The notes: a model not told the origin generated them from the sequence alone. 64,000 nucleotides of DNA from an uncultured Clostridium sp. (GCF_910588715.1 NZ_CAJURG010000007.1:1-64000), one strand, 5' to 3'. Shown: positions 7,312 through 16,010, counted from the first letter of the stretch. Made by a program: numbers and translations.

Positions 7312-9354
7312 ATGAGTTGCTGGGCAGTTTTAAGAATAACACCAACTAGAAATATTGATAAAATTAAGAAAGCTTATATTGAATTAAGTAATTCTTTATC
7401 CGAAAATAATAAATATGCTGAAGAATTAAAGCTTGCATATAATAAAGCTATATCTTTAGCTACTGCATCTATTGGAGATTTAAATATAGGTTTATTAAAT
7501 AATCCTAGTTTTGATATTTTATCTGCATTAATAAATTCCTCTATAAATGATTCAGAAATAGACTCAATAGATAAATTTATTAATGAAACAAATGATATAT
7601 ATAATAATCCTACTGCAAGATTTTCAAAGGATTCCTGGGTTAACTTATTAGCATTGCCTATTTTAAATAATCCTTCTATTAATCAAAAGCTTGAAGTAGA
7701 ATTTATAAATTATATTTATACTCATAAATATCTTCCTTCAACTATTTATAACTTAATAAATTCTAGATTTAATTGGACAAATAGAAAAGATGAGTTAAAA
7801 GCTATTATTTCATCTGAAATAATAGAGTTTATAATAAATGAAATAAATAATCCCTTGCCTTTAAGCTATAATTATTTATCTGAAATTAAAGAAGAACATT
7901 TAGATGAATATCTTTCACTTAGAGAAAAAGCATATTTATCTTTAACATCTACCAATAAAGAAACTGATAAAAGTTATTTATTTGATGCCTATTCTATATA
8001 TACAAAGGATTTAGATTTATTAAAACTATTGGGAACTTATTACCTTAATAAAAATGATAATCTTATGGCATTAAACTATTTTAGAGAAGCAATTAATATT
8101 GAACCTAATGATATGTTTTGTCTTTCATATTTTGGGCATTTACTAGCAAAAAATAATCAATATTCAACTGCCATTTATTATCTTGAAAAATATTTAAAAA
8201 AATTAAAAAATACATTAGATTTAGAACGTATAATTGATTTAGCTCATTGCTATCATCACTCATACGATTTACAAAAAGCTAAAGATTTATATACACTAAT
8301 AATTAAGTTAAGACCTTGGGATATTTCAATTAAAGCAGAATTAAATATTATTAATAATAAACTTTCTAATAATTCATTATCGCTTCCGTTAACTATTCCA
8401 ATCTACAAAAAGTATCTTAATCCATATATAGAACCATTTATGGATAAATTAAAAGAAATATATGATAACTTTTCACTTAGAATAGAAGACAAAAGCTGGG
8501 AAGAATTATTTACTTTACCTATAGCTTCAAACGAAACATTATTTTATTTACTAGAACAAAATGTAATCGAATTTGTAACTAATAATAAAAATATTCCTAA
8601 AAATATTTTTATTTTTCTAAATAATAAGTTTGATTGGATTTCTAGATATGAAGAATTAATATCAATTTACCCTAACTTAAAAATTGATTATTTAATTGAT
8701 AAATTATCATTTAATGAAACCTTAAGCTATAATTCTTTAAAAAATATCAGCATATCTGTATTAGAAGAATATATAGACCTTCGTTCAATTGCATATGATT
8801 TAGTTTATTCTGGATCTAATGATTCAATATACTACTTAAATAAAGCATTAAATTTATATAAAGAAGATTTTGAGTTATATAAATTATTCGGTCAATATTA
8901 TTCAAATAATAACAATTATGAAATGGCAATTAAAAACTTTAAACTTGCTCTTTCCTTTAAAACTGATGATTACTACTCTATATGTAGCTTAGCATTATTG
9001 TTAACTAAAACAGAAAACTATAAAGAAGCTCTTTATTATTTAAATAAAAGTGTTAATACTACTGCAGGTAGCATGTTGCTTGATAATGAGGATTTTTTAA
9101 CTAAGTATGCAATTAGCTTTTATTATACAGATGATTTAATTAATGCAAAAAAATATTTTAAAAAGTTATCTAAACTTAATCCGAGCCTTACATTTATAGA
9201 AATTTATTTAAAAAATATAAATGATAGATTAGCTGGTAAAAGAAAATCCCCTATATCTATTGATGTTATTACAAACCCTAACTACTATAAGTCTAAGCCA
9301 AGAACTAAGTTAACAAATGTTATTTCAAAACTTAAGCAAACTATTAAAAATTAA
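7312..9354 (+). CDS. TPR-repeat protein with degenerate J-like N-terminus and internal duplication
   Basis: 680 residues, apparently cytoplasmic (no signal or membrane helix). Residues 1-50 (SCWAVLRITPTRNIDKIKKAY) resemble the start of a J-domain but lack the HPD tripeptide, so normal DnaK stimulation is unlikely. The body is built of two long homologous units: about 105-350 starts SWVNLLALPI, and about 393-650 starts SWEELFTLPI. Each has a hydrophobic helical segment followed by TPR-like helices (ALNYFREAINIEPND and AIKNFKLALSFKTDD). The shift is about 287 residues. TPR proteins mediate protein-protein contacts; the partner is unknown. AGGAGGG lies a long 12 bases before the ATG. Confidence 0.7.
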   Translation: MSCWAVLRITPTRNIDKIKKAYIELSNSLSENNKYAEELKLAYNKAISLATASIGDLNIGLLNNPSFDILSALINSSINDSEIDSIDKFINETNDIYNNPTARFSKDSWVNLLALPILNNPSINQKLEVEFINYIYTHKYLPSTIYNLINSRFNWTNRKDELKAIISSEIIEFIINEINNPLPLSYNYLSEIKEEHLDEYLSLREKAYLSLTSTNKETDKSYLFDAYSIYTKDLDLLKLLGTYYLNKNDNLMALNYFREAINIEPNDMFCLSYFGHLLAKNNQYSTAIYYLEKYLKKLKNTLDLERIIDLAHCYHHSYDLQKAKDLYTLIIKLRPWDISIKAELNIINNKLSNNSLSLPLTIPIYKKYLNPYIEPFMDKLKEIYDNFSLRIEDKSWEELFTLPIASNETLFYLLEQNVIEFVTNNKNIPKNIFIFLNNKFDWISRYEELISIYPNLKIDYLIDKLSFNETLSYNSLKNISISVLEEYIDLRSIAYDLVYSGSNDSIYYLNKALNLYKEDFELYKLFGQYYSNNNNYEMAIKNFKLALSFKTDDYYSICSLALLLTKTENYKEALYYLNKSVNTTAGSMLLDNEDFLTKYAISFYYTDDLINAKKYFKKLSKLNPSLTFIEIYLKNINDRLAGKRKSPISIDVITNPNYYKSKPRTKLTNVISKLKQTIKN

Positions 9355-9400
9355 TGTTTTGTTTAACAAAATATAAAATAATAATTAAAATAGTAAAATG

Positions 9401-9426
9401 CCCTCATATTATAATCAATATGAGGG
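9401..9426. terminator. Bidirectional terminator between TPR gene and M20 amidohydrolase
   Basis: Ten-bp stem CCCTCATATT/AATATGAGGG with a 6-nt loop, flanked by AT-rich sequence, between two convergent genes. On the minus strand it is followed by CATTTTACTATTTT. Confidence 0.75.
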
Positions 9427-9443
9427 TTAAACATTTGCTTTAA

Positions 9444-10628
9444 TTATTTATTATTTTTTAACCACATGATAGCACAATATGTATGAATTGCTGCTCCTGT
9501 AACTAATATATCTTCATTAAATACTACCTTTTCATTATGCATTGGTTCACCATATAATGAATTTTCCTGTTTTGTACCAGCTCCTAACATCAGATAAATA
9601 CTTGGTACCTCATAGGAATAACTAGCAAAATCCTCTGAACCCATTCCACCTCCTTCAAATAAGTTAACAGCTTTTTTCCCTACTATATCCTCTACGTAAG
9701 ATGTTATTTCTTTAGCTAAATCATTGTCATTACTTAATGGTGGTACTGATGATAACTCTACTAATTTAGATTCTCCTCTAAACATCTTAGCAGTATGTTC
9801 AACTATATCCTTTATTCTGTTAAATATAAATTCTCCAACTTCTTTATCTAAACTTCTTATTGTACCTTCCATAATAACTTCTCCTGGTATTATATTTGCT
9901 GCTTCTCCTCCAACAAATTTTCCTATAGTTACTACAGCTGGTTTTGTAGCTGATATTTCTCTTGATATTATTTCTTGTAATGATATATATATGTGAGCTG
10001 CTATATTGATTGGATCTACTCCAAGGTCTGGCATTGCCCCATGACATCCAACTCCATTTACAATTATTCTAAATCTATTACATCCTGCTATAGTTGTACC
10101 TAAACCACATAATACAGAATTTGATGGCGCCCCAGAAAATACATGCATTGCCATTGCAGCATCAACTTTAGGATCTTTAAGAACTCCTGCTTTTAACATT
10201 TTTTTTGCTCCAGTAAATCCTTCTTCATCTGGTTGAAATACTAATTTAACAGTTCCTTCTATCTTATCTTGATTCTCCTTAAGTAATCTTGCAGCACCTA
10301 AAAGCATTGCTGTATGCATATCATGCCCACATGCATGCATACAACCATTATTAGATTTAAAACTACATTCAGTAGATTCTTCAATTGGAAGTGCATCCAT
10401 ATCGGCTCTAAGTAAAAATGTTTTTCCTGGTTTGCTTCCCTTAATTATAGCAACTATACCACTTTCACATATTTCTTTTGGTTCATATCCAAACTCTCTT
10501 AATTTATTCATTACATATGCTTTTGTTTTAGGTAATTCTGCTCCAACTTCGGGATTTTCATGAATATCTCTTCTATAACCTACAATATCCTCTTTTATTA
10601 ATTTCGCTTTTTCCATAAAATCATTCAT
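9444..10628 (-). CDS. M20-family amidohydrolase (N-acyl-amino-acid / hippurate hydrolase type)
   Basis: 394 residues, typical for the M20D amidohydrolases. The metal-binding and catalytic motifs are visible: LLRADMDALPI (about 72-82), the HACGHDMHTAM segment (about 98-108), the DEEGFTGAKKM segment with the catalytic Glu pair region (about 134-144), and GGMGSEDFASY near the C-terminus supplying the last ligand. Such enzymes cleave N-acyl or aminoacyl amide bonds of amino-acid derivatives in the cytosol. The substrate cannot be read from the sequence. It is monocistronic, with GAGGTG five bases before the ATG and a terminator downstream. Confidence 0.88.
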   Translation of the reverse strand: MNDFMEKAKLIKEDIVGYRRDIHENPEVGAELPKTKAYVMNKLREFGYEPKEICESGIVAIIKGSKPGKTFLLRADMDALPIEESTECSFKSNNGCMHACGHDMHTAMLLGAARLLKENQDKIEGTVKLVFQPDEEGFTGAKKMLKAGVLKDPKVDAAMAMHVFSGAPSNSVLCGLGTTIAGCNRFRIIVNGVGCHGAMPDLGVDPINIAAHIYISLQEIISREISATKPAVVTIGKFVGGEAANIIPGEVIMEGTIRSLDKEVGEFIFNRIKDIVEHTAKMFRGESKLVELSSVPPLSNDNDLAKEITSYVEDIVGKKAVNLFEGGGMGSEDFASYSYEVPSIYLMLGAGTKQENSLYGEPMHNEKVVFNEDILVTGAAIHTYCAIMWLKNNK

Positions 10629-10913
10629 ATCTACACCTCATTTGTATTCAAATTATAAATATAATTATATGCTATTTTATTAAATTCTACATAATTGAAT
10701 AAAATTTTATTTAAAATATTTAATTATTTTTTAAATGATTATAAAATATCATACTTTTAATTATATACTTAAATAATACTAACTACTTCTTGTAAAAATA
10801 AAGTAAATTTAAAACTTCTCTAATTTAAATATTGTATCGTTACAAATATTACAAAATTGATTTTCCCAAATTCTTCTTTTATAATTAATATTTATAAGGA
10901 TGTGAAAATAATA

Positions 10914-11741
10914 ATGGAATTTAATCAAAAAAAAATAGCTCTTATAAATGATGTAACAGGTTTTGGTAGATGTTCCATAGCAGTTTCATTACCTATTATT
11001 TCAGCACTTAAAGTTCAATGTTGTTTTATACCAACAGCCATACTTTCAAATCATACTGGATTTAATAATTTCTTTTTTGAAGATTATACAACTAAAATGA
11101 AAGAATATATAAACAATTGGGAAATTCTTAATTTAAGCTTTGATGGAATATCTACAGGCTTTTTAGGTTCTAAAGAGCAAATTAAGATAGTAATAGAGTT
11201 TTTAGAAAAATTCAAAACATCTAACAATTTAGTTTTAATAGATCCTGTTATGGGTGACTATGGAAAGCTTTATTCTACTTATACAGATGAAATGTGCAAA
11301 GAAATGCAAAACTTAATTAAGTATGCTGATGTACTAACACCTAACCTTACTGAGTTTTGTAGATTACTAGACATTTCCTACCCTAATGATACTCCATCAC
11401 ATGAAGAATTATATTTATTATGTGAAAAATTATCTCTTAAGGGGCCAAGCAAAATAGTAATTACTGGACTTCAAAGACAAGGTGCAATAGAAAACTTTGT
11501 TTTTGAAAGTAATAAAACATTTAAAATTATAAAGGTTGAAAAAATAGGGGAAGACCGTGCTGGAACTGGAGATGTTTTTTCTTCTATTGTATCTGCTAGT
11601 CTTGTTAAAGGTGAAGATTTTTCAGATTCAATAAAAAAAGCATCAGACTTTATTAGTAAAGCATTAAAGTTTACTAATGATTTAAACTTACCTAGTAGCT
11701 ATGGTGTTTGTTTTGAAGAATTTTTAACTGAATTAAAATAA
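10914..11741 (+). CDS. Pyridoxal/pyridoxamine kinase, ribokinase superfamily
   Basis: About 275 residues from the ATG at 10914, which has AAGGATGTG nine bases upstream. The longer open frame from 10857 has no ribosome site and adds residues unlike the family. IALINDVTGFGRCSIAVSLP at the N-terminus and GEDRAGTGDVFSS at the C-terminus are typical of PdxK/PdxY: the latter holds the anion-hole GTGD with the catalytic aspartate. It phosphorylates B6 vitamers with ATP to make PLP precursors (salvage). The next gene starts 19 bp downstream, so the two are probably cotranscribed. Confidence 0.85.
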   Translation: MEFNQKKIALINDVTGFGRCSIAVSLPIISALKVQCCFIPTAILSNHTGFNNFFFEDYTTKMKEYINNWEILNLSFDGISTGFLGSKEQIKIVIEFLEKFKTSNNLVLIDPVMGDYGKLYSTYTDEMCKEMQNLIKYADVLTPNLTEFCRLLDISYPNDTPSHEELYLLCEKLSLKGPSKIVITGLQRQGAIENFVFESNKTFKIIKVEKIGEDRAGTGDVFSSIVSASLVKGEDFSDSIKKASDFISKALKFTNDLNLPSSYGVCFEEFLTELK

Positions 11742-11760
11742 TATAAAAGGATGGGGTAAT

Positions 11761-12420
11761 ATGGTTATTTTATACACTATTAATAATGGTAATTTTATAA
11801 GCTTAAAAAATATAACAATTGAAGAAATGGAATATAAAGGACTAAAGAAAAATATCTATGTAAATTTAACTAATCGTTGTCCATGTTCATGTACTTTCTG
11901 TTTAAGACAAACTAAAAAAATGCTAGAATCAAATAGTCTATGGTTAGAAAAAGAACCAACTGTACAAGAAGTAATAAATGAATTTGAATCTATAAATATA
12001 AATCTTTATGATGAAATTATTTTCTGTGGTTTTGGAGAACCAACAGAAAGATTAGATGCAATAATTGAAATAGCTAAATATCTAAAAAGTATAAATTCTA
12101 ATACAAAAATAAGAATAAACACTAATGGGCTTGGAGATTTAATTAATAAAAAAAATGTTGCCCCTTTATTAAATGGGCTAATTGATACTGTTTCAATAAG
12201 CCTTAATGCAGCAAATGCTGAAGAATTTTATGAAATAACTAAAAGTAAATTTGGAATCTCGTCTTATGATGCAATGAAAAAATTTGCTATATCCTGCAAA
12301 GTTTATATTCCTAATGTTGTATTTACAGTAGTTGATTGTATTGGTGAAGAAAATATTAAAGCAAGCCAAAAAATCTGTGATGATTTAGGAATAACCTTAA
12401 GAGTTAGACCCTTCGAATAA
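11761..12420 (+). CDS. TatD-associated radical SAM protein
   Basis: 219 residues. The Fe-S/SAM motif is CPCSCTFC near residues 40-47 (Cys40, Cys44 and Cys47 in CxxxCxxC spacing), preceded by NIYVNLTNR, and GFGEPTERLD (about 97-106) is the SAM-binding GGE-like element. The short TIM-barrel and the YVNLTNRC lead-in match the family described as a radical SAM protein linked to TatD nucleases. No tatD gene is in this window, however. The reaction is unknown. Start: ATG with AAGGATGGGG just upstream. It follows the pyridoxal kinase gene closely and ends about 120 bp before a strong terminator. Confidence 0.75.
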   Translation: MVILYTINNGNFISLKNITIEEMEYKGLKKNIYVNLTNRCPCSCTFCLRQTKKMLESNSLWLEKEPTVQEVINEFESININLYDEIIFCGFGEPTERLDAIIEIAKYLKSINSNTKIRINTNGLGDLINKKNVAPLLNGLIDTVSISLNAANAEEFYEITKSKFGISSYDAMKKFAISCKVYIPNVVFTVVDCIGEENIKASQKICDDLGITLRVRPFE

Positions 12421-12543
12421 AATATAAATTACATTTAATTTTAAATAATAAACTCTAATATTTTATTATTTATATTTATCAATTGTACTTTTAATAATAT
12501 AAGCTATACTTTAATTAATACTATAACAAAATTTATATAATAA

Positions 12544-12589
12544 AAGGATTTGTATTATATTAAATACTTTTAATATAATACAAATCCTT
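12544..12589. terminator. Strong bidirectional terminator between radical SAM and antiporter genes
   Basis: Nineteen-bp stem (12544-12562 with 12571-12589) with an 8-nt loop, followed by AAATTTTTATA on the plus strand and by TTTTATTATAT on the minus strand. The flanking genes converge. Confidence 0.85.
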
Positions 12590-12610
12590 AAATTTTTATA
12601 TTTTAATCAA

Positions 12611-14254
12611 CTATATACTTAACAAATTTTCTATTTCATCCATATTATTGGAGGTTACAACTAATATATCTTCTGGAAGAATAACAGTGTTACCATTAGG
12701 AACTATTACTTCTCCTTCTCTTTTTATCATAACTATTAAAACATCATCTGGAATATTAGCATCTTTTATAGGTTTATTAATTAAACTACTTTTTGTTTCA
12801 ATAGAAAATTCAGTTAATGTAGTGCTTTTTTCCTCCTTATATTCATTAAAATGTTTAAGTTTATTTCCTGATAAAACTAATATATCCTTAGGTAAAATTT
12901 CTGTAGAACCATTTGGAACAAATACATCTCCATCTCTTTTTATCATTACCACAAGAATATCCTCAGGTATATTTGCATCCATTATTGTTTTATTAGCAAT
13001 AGCATTATGTTCATCAATTGTAAATTCTATAAGCCTTGTACTCTTATCTTCCTTATAATCATTAAAAGTCCTTAAAACAGACTCCTCATTATCTATCAAA
13101 TCTAACCTTTTAGCCATTCTTGGAATAATTGTTCCTTGTACAGCTACTGAAAATAATGCAATAAAAAATATTATATGAAAAATATCATTATTTATTGTAA
13201 CTCCATATGTTCCCGCAAATATTGCAAAAACTATTGATGCAGCTCCCCTTATTCCTACCCATGATATAAAAACTTTTTCTTTTAAAGGTACCTTAAACCA
13301 ATATAAAATACTAAATATCGCAACTGGTCTTGCAACAAAAATCATAAATATCGAAATTGATATTCCCTTAATCATTACTGATGGTATCTTAGATGGAAAG
13401 GCTATCAATCCAAGTAAGAAGAATAACATAATTTGCATAATCCATGATATTCCATCAAAAAACTGAAATATACTCTTTTTATGTGGTATTTTAGAATTTC
13501 CTATTATAATACCTGTAATATAAACACTTAAATATCCATTTCCTGAAAAATATTCACTTAATGAATAGGACAATACTGCTATAGCTGTTATAAAAATTGG
13601 ATAAAAGCCTTCTATTTCAAATTTAGCATGTCTTAATAAAAAAACTGATAATTTGGCTAATACTACCGAAATAACTACTCCAACTATAACTTGCTTTAAC
13701 ACCATTGGAAGTATATTACTATATCCATTACCAGACATTAACCCTAATATTATTACTGTAAGCATATATGCACATGGATCATTACTACCACTTTCTAGCT
13801 CTAACATAGAGGCAATTGATCCCCTTAAGTTCAACTTTTGTGATCTTAATATTGCAAATACTGATGCTGCATCAGTAGATCCAACAATCGAACCTATAAG
13901 TAATCCTTCTAATAATGTTGTTTTAAAAACAAAAAAACAAAATAAGCCTGTTAATCCAGCAGTAAAAATAACTCCTAATGTTGATAAAAAAACTGATTGT
14001 ATTGCTACTGGTCTTGCCATCTCCCAATTTGTTCCGAACCCTCCATAAAACATTATAAATATCAATGCAACAGTACTTATTTTACTAGCTAACTGATAAT
14101 CATTAAATTCTATTCCAACAAGTCCATCTGGTCCAAATAACATTCCAAATACTATAAATACTAAAAGAATTGGCACACCAAACCTGTATAATATTTTAGT
14201 AGAAGTTACACACATAAGTAACACTAAGCCACAAATAATCATTACATTTACCAT
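12611..14254 (-). CDS. CPA1-type K+(Na+)/H+ antiporter with two tandem RCK_C domains
   Basis: 547 residues. About twelve hydrophobic segments cover residues 1-385, including GSIVGSTDAASVFAILRS, which holds the Asp-containing core of the NhaP/CPA family, and the SGSNDPCAYML segment. The C-terminal cytosolic part has two copies of an RCK_C (TrkA_C) domain at about 397-464 and 469-536, 72 residues apart; by my alignment 42 of 68 positions are identical. RCK_C domains usually bind nucleotides such as c-di-AMP and gate potassium transport, and family members normally carry one copy. Start: ATG after GAAGGGGGG. It exchanges cations for protons across the membrane; the cation preference is inferred only. 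Confidence 0.85.
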   Translation of the reverse strand: MVNVMIICGLVLLMCVTSTKILYRFGVPILLVFIVFGMLFGPDGLVGIEFNDYQLASKISTVALIFIMFYGGFGTNWEMARPVAIQSVFLSTLGVIFTAGLTGLFCFFVFKTTLLEGLLIGSIVGSTDAASVFAILRSQKLNLRGSIASMLELESGSNDPCAYMLTVIILGLMSGNGYSNILPMVLKQVIVGVVISVVLAKLSVFLLRHAKFEIEGFYPIFITAIAVLSYSLSEYFSGNGYLSVYITGIIIGNSKIPHKKSIFQFFDGISWIMQIMLFFLLGLIAFPSKIPSVMIKGISISIFMIFVARPVAIFSILYWFKVPLKEKVFISWVGIRGAASIVFAIFAGTYGVTINNDIFHIIFFIALFSVAVQGTIIPRMAKRLDLIDNEESVLRTFNDYKEDKSTRLIEFTIDEHNAIANKTIMDANIPEDILVVMIKRDGDVFVPNGSTEILPKDILVLSGNKLKHFNEYKEEKSTTLTEFSIETKSSLINKPIKDANIPDDVLIVMIKREGEVIVPNGNTVILPEDILVVTSNNMDEIENLLSI

Positions 14255-14351
14255 ACATTACCCCCCTTCAAACTTTCTATTTTAATCCTCTTATTTTTAT
14301 ACTATTCATCTTCATATCCATCTGGTTATAAAAAATTCCAAAACTAAAAAT

Positions 14352-14380
14352 TTTACTTATTAAATCATATTGAATATAAT
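14352..14380 (+). promoter_or_regulatory. Promoter of the leader-HTH-fusB region
   Basis: -35 TTTACT (14352-14357), 17-bp spacer, consensus -10 TATAAT (14375-14380). Transcription would start near 14387, about 13 bp before the strong ribosome site of the uORF, giving a leader of about 210 nt before the HTH gene. Confidence 0.65.
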
Positions 14381-14413
14381 ATTTTTATAACTATTTAATA
14401 GGAGGTGGTTTCT

Positions 14414-14515
14414 TTGAATATATATCCTAAATTCATGTTTAAACTTGCTTGCTCCATGCAAAGACTACACTCATCAGCTATGCTTTGTTTGGAGCCTAAG
14501 CAGTTATTAAATTAG
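14414..14515 (+). CDS. Leader peptide (uORF), 33 residues
   Basis: Begins with TTG, eight bases after AGGAGG within TAGGAGGTGG, which is close to a perfect anti-16S match and one of the strongest ribosome sites in the window. It ends with TAG at 14515. The peptide starts NIYPKFMFKLAC and contains the segment CSMQRLHSSAMLC. The codons for SSAM (14468-14482 region) are exactly the bases forming the common 5' arm of the two downstream terminator folds. Such placement is typical of ribosome-mediated attenuation. No homologous peptide can be named from memory with certainty. Confidence 0.6.
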   Translation: MNIYPKFMFKLACSMQRLHSSAMLCLEPKQLLN

Positions 14516-14549
14516 CTGATTTTTTAGGTTCTGTAACACATAGCTTTTT
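14473..14549 (+). promoter_or_regulatory. Putative attenuator with two alternative terminators sharing one 5' arm
   Basis: Fold A pairs 14473-14480 (ATCAGCTA) with 14513-14520 (TAGCTGAT), followed by six T. Fold C pairs 14476-14482 (AGCTATG) with 14539-14545 (CATAGCT), followed by a run of T. Both need the same 5' arm, so they exclude each other. Fold B pairs 14492-14499 with 14524-14531 (8 bp including one wobble), plus 14501-14506 with 14513-14518. It competes with A and can nest inside C. A ribosome stalled a few codons before the shared arm would mask it and prevent both A and C, leaving B, which lacks a following U-tract. Pairings are read from sequence; regulation is inferred. Confidence 0.6.
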
Positions 14550-14599
14550 AAGTATTCTTTGCTTTAAATTTTAATTTTTTAAAGTTAAGGGGTAAGAAA

Positions 14600-14878
14600 A
14601 TGAAATATACTAGAGCAATAGATGTGTTACCAAATGAAATAATTGAAATTATTCAAGAATATATAGACGGAGAATATATTTATATTCCAAGAAAATTTGA
14701 AAATCATAAATCTTGGGGTGAAAAAAGCGGAATAAAAAATAGTCTTAAAATAAGAAATAATGAAATATATAAAAAATATATTCAAGGAACTTCTATATAT
14801 GAATTAACTAAAGAATACTTTTTATCAGAAAAAAGTATAAGAAGAATTATAAATATAGAAAAACAAATTTGCTCATAA
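14600..14878 (+). CDS. CD3324-family HTH protein
   Basis: 92 residues. IYIPRKFENHKSWGEKSG (about 31-48) and the C-terminal helix-turn-helix ELTKEYFLSEKSIRRII (about 73-89) match the small clostridial family annotated as CD3324/Mor-like. These are predicted DNA-binding proteins of unknown target. It follows the uORF/attenuator leader, with AAGGGG seven bases before the ATG. The next gene, fusB-like, begins 100 bp downstream; a weak TGCTT/AAGCA hairpin lies between them, so cotranscription is possible but not certain. Confidence 0.7.
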   Translation: MKYTRAIDVLPNEIIEIIQEYIDGEYIYIPRKFENHKSWGEKSGIKNSLKIRNNEIYKKYIQGTSIYELTKEYFLSEKSIRRIINIEKQICS

Positions 14879-14977
14879 TCAATACAGAAACATTTATTAG
14901 ATTGAATACTTGCTTTTAAGCATGTTATTCTTTTACTGTTGTAAATTAATTAGATCTGATATAAATGAGGTGTTATT

Positions 14978-15631
14978 ATGAATGCTTTTATAAAAAAGCA
15001 AGAGTTTAATTATATAAAAAAGTGTTTATTTGATTTAAATAATGCTTTTAGAAATTGTGTAGATAGTAATATTGTTGAAACTACAAAGCTTATTACACAA
15101 GATAAAATTTTAAATTTCTTTAATAATTTATCGGACGAAGAAAAAGAAATATTAGATATAAGCAAAATAAATGAACCATTGCAAATTGATTCATACTTAA
15201 AAGATTTAGATAAATATGTTTATGGAATGTCTAATGTAACAAAAAATGAACTTACTAAAGTATTTAAAAAAGAAAAGAAGCTTAAACTTCCTAATTTAGA
15301 TATTGAAGATTCAAAGCTTGTATACTTAGGATGGATTGATGAAGCCACAAATAAACTTCTTATTGTCTATAATGTAGATGATAAACTTTTAGGAATGGCT
15401 TGTAGACTAACATTAAATAGTCCTAAAGGGGCCAATGTATGTACTCTTTGTAATCATATTGGCTCTGAAAATGAAGTTGCCTTTGTTTCACCTATTTGCA
15501 AGCCAAGAAGCGAAGATGATTATAAATCATTAGGATTTCACATATGTTTAAATAGTGAAGAATGTAATGAAAGAATTACATATACAGAAAAGCTTGAAAA
15601 TATATTAAAAACTGTTAATAGAATTAAATAA
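14978..15631 (+). CDS. FusB/FusC-family EF-G-binding protein
   Basis: 217 residues, the normal FusB length. The N-terminal four-helix part starts with FIKKQEFNYIKKCLFDLNNA, and the C-terminal part contains LVYLGWIDEATNKL and a zinc-binding treble-clef-like region with Cys155, Cys158 (CTLC), Cys190 and Cys196. FusB proteins bind elongation factor G on the ribosome and promote its release when fusidic acid traps it, giving resistance. Chromosomal homologues occur widely in Firmicutes, and not all confer resistance. It lies downstream of the attenuated leader and HTH gene. ATG is preceded by GAGGTG. Resistance in this organism is inferred. Confidence 0.88.
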   Translation: MNAFIKKQEFNYIKKCLFDLNNAFRNCVDSNIVETTKLITQDKILNFFNNLSDEEKEILDISKINEPLQIDSYLKDLDKYVYGMSNVTKNELTKVFKKEKKLKLPNLDIEDSKLVYLGWIDEATNKLLIVYNVDDKLLGMACRLTLNSPKGANVCTLCNHIGSENEVAFVSPICKPRSEDDYKSLGFHICLNSEECNERITYTEKLENILKTVNRIK

Positions 15632-15634
15632 CTA

Positions 15635-15665
15635 AAATAGAGCTACTATAATAGTAGCTCTATTT
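15635..15665. terminator. Bidirectional terminator between fusB-like and PqqD-like genes
   Basis: Fourteen-bp perfect stem (15635-15648 with 15652-15665) with a 3-nt loop, ending in ATTTTT on the plus strand. The two genes converge, and the stem overlaps the sequence just beyond both stop codons. Confidence 0.9.
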
Positions 15666-16010
15666 TTAATTAACCTTTTCAATATAGTTACAATTTATAT
15701 CAATATGATTTAAGAAAATTAGCAATCTCTCATACAGAGGATTTACCTTTTCTCCAAATCTCTCTTCTAAATTTTCACCTATTTCTTTAACAGTTTTAAT
15801 TCCATCAATTTGCATAAATACAGCACTACTGATTTCATCAAAAGCTATTTCTTTATATAAAGGAATTTTAAATTTTAATTTTCTAAAAAATTTCTGAATT
15901 TTATGATCTTGCTTTTCTAAAATTGTAACTATTCCGTTGTCATTAATCTTATATTCAAGATTATCACAAATTTTAAATTTCAAATTTAAAATTTCTTCGT
16001 TATTTGTCAT
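15666..16010 (-). CDS. PqqD-like (RRE-type) small protein
   Basis: 114 residues. The C-terminal half (about 50-105) has the PqqD/RRE pattern: AFDEISSAVFMQIDGIKTV, then EIGENLEERFGE, then a final amphipathic helix. PqqD domains normally bind precursor peptides for radical SAM or other RiPP enzymes. Here there is no precursor or modifying enzyme, and the gene instead overlaps the 3' end of the OPT transporter by 11 bp, so translation is probably coupled. I infer a role tied to the transporter, perhaps peptide recognition. No cysteine-rich or membrane segment is present apart from two scattered cysteines. Confidence 0.75.
   Translation of the reverse strand: MTNNEEILNLKFKICDNLEYKINDNGIVTILEKQDHKIQKFFRKLKFKIPLYKEIAFDEISSAVFMQIDGIKTVKEIGENLEERFGEKVNPLYERLLIFLNHIDINCNYIEKVN

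Larger units (their letters stand above)
14255..14599. other. Intergenic leader region with promoter, uORF and attenuator
   Basis: 345 bp between the divergent antiporter and the HTH gene. The first 95 bp are AT-rich and presumably contain the antiporter promoter, which I could not define. From 14352 on there is a promoter, a 33-codon upstream ORF, and two overlapping terminator-like folds, all listed separately. Confidence 0.7.

Noticed and set aside
10857..10913. Longer N-terminus for the pyridoxal kinase gene
   Set aside because: No ribosome site before it, and the extra residues are unlike the family; the ATG at 10914 has AAGGATGTG at good spacing.
12648..13058. Open reading frame on the plus strand opposite the antiporter C-terminus
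   Set aside because: It mirrors the duplicated RCK_C repeats in the antisense frame, has no ribosome site, and its repeats come from the real gene.
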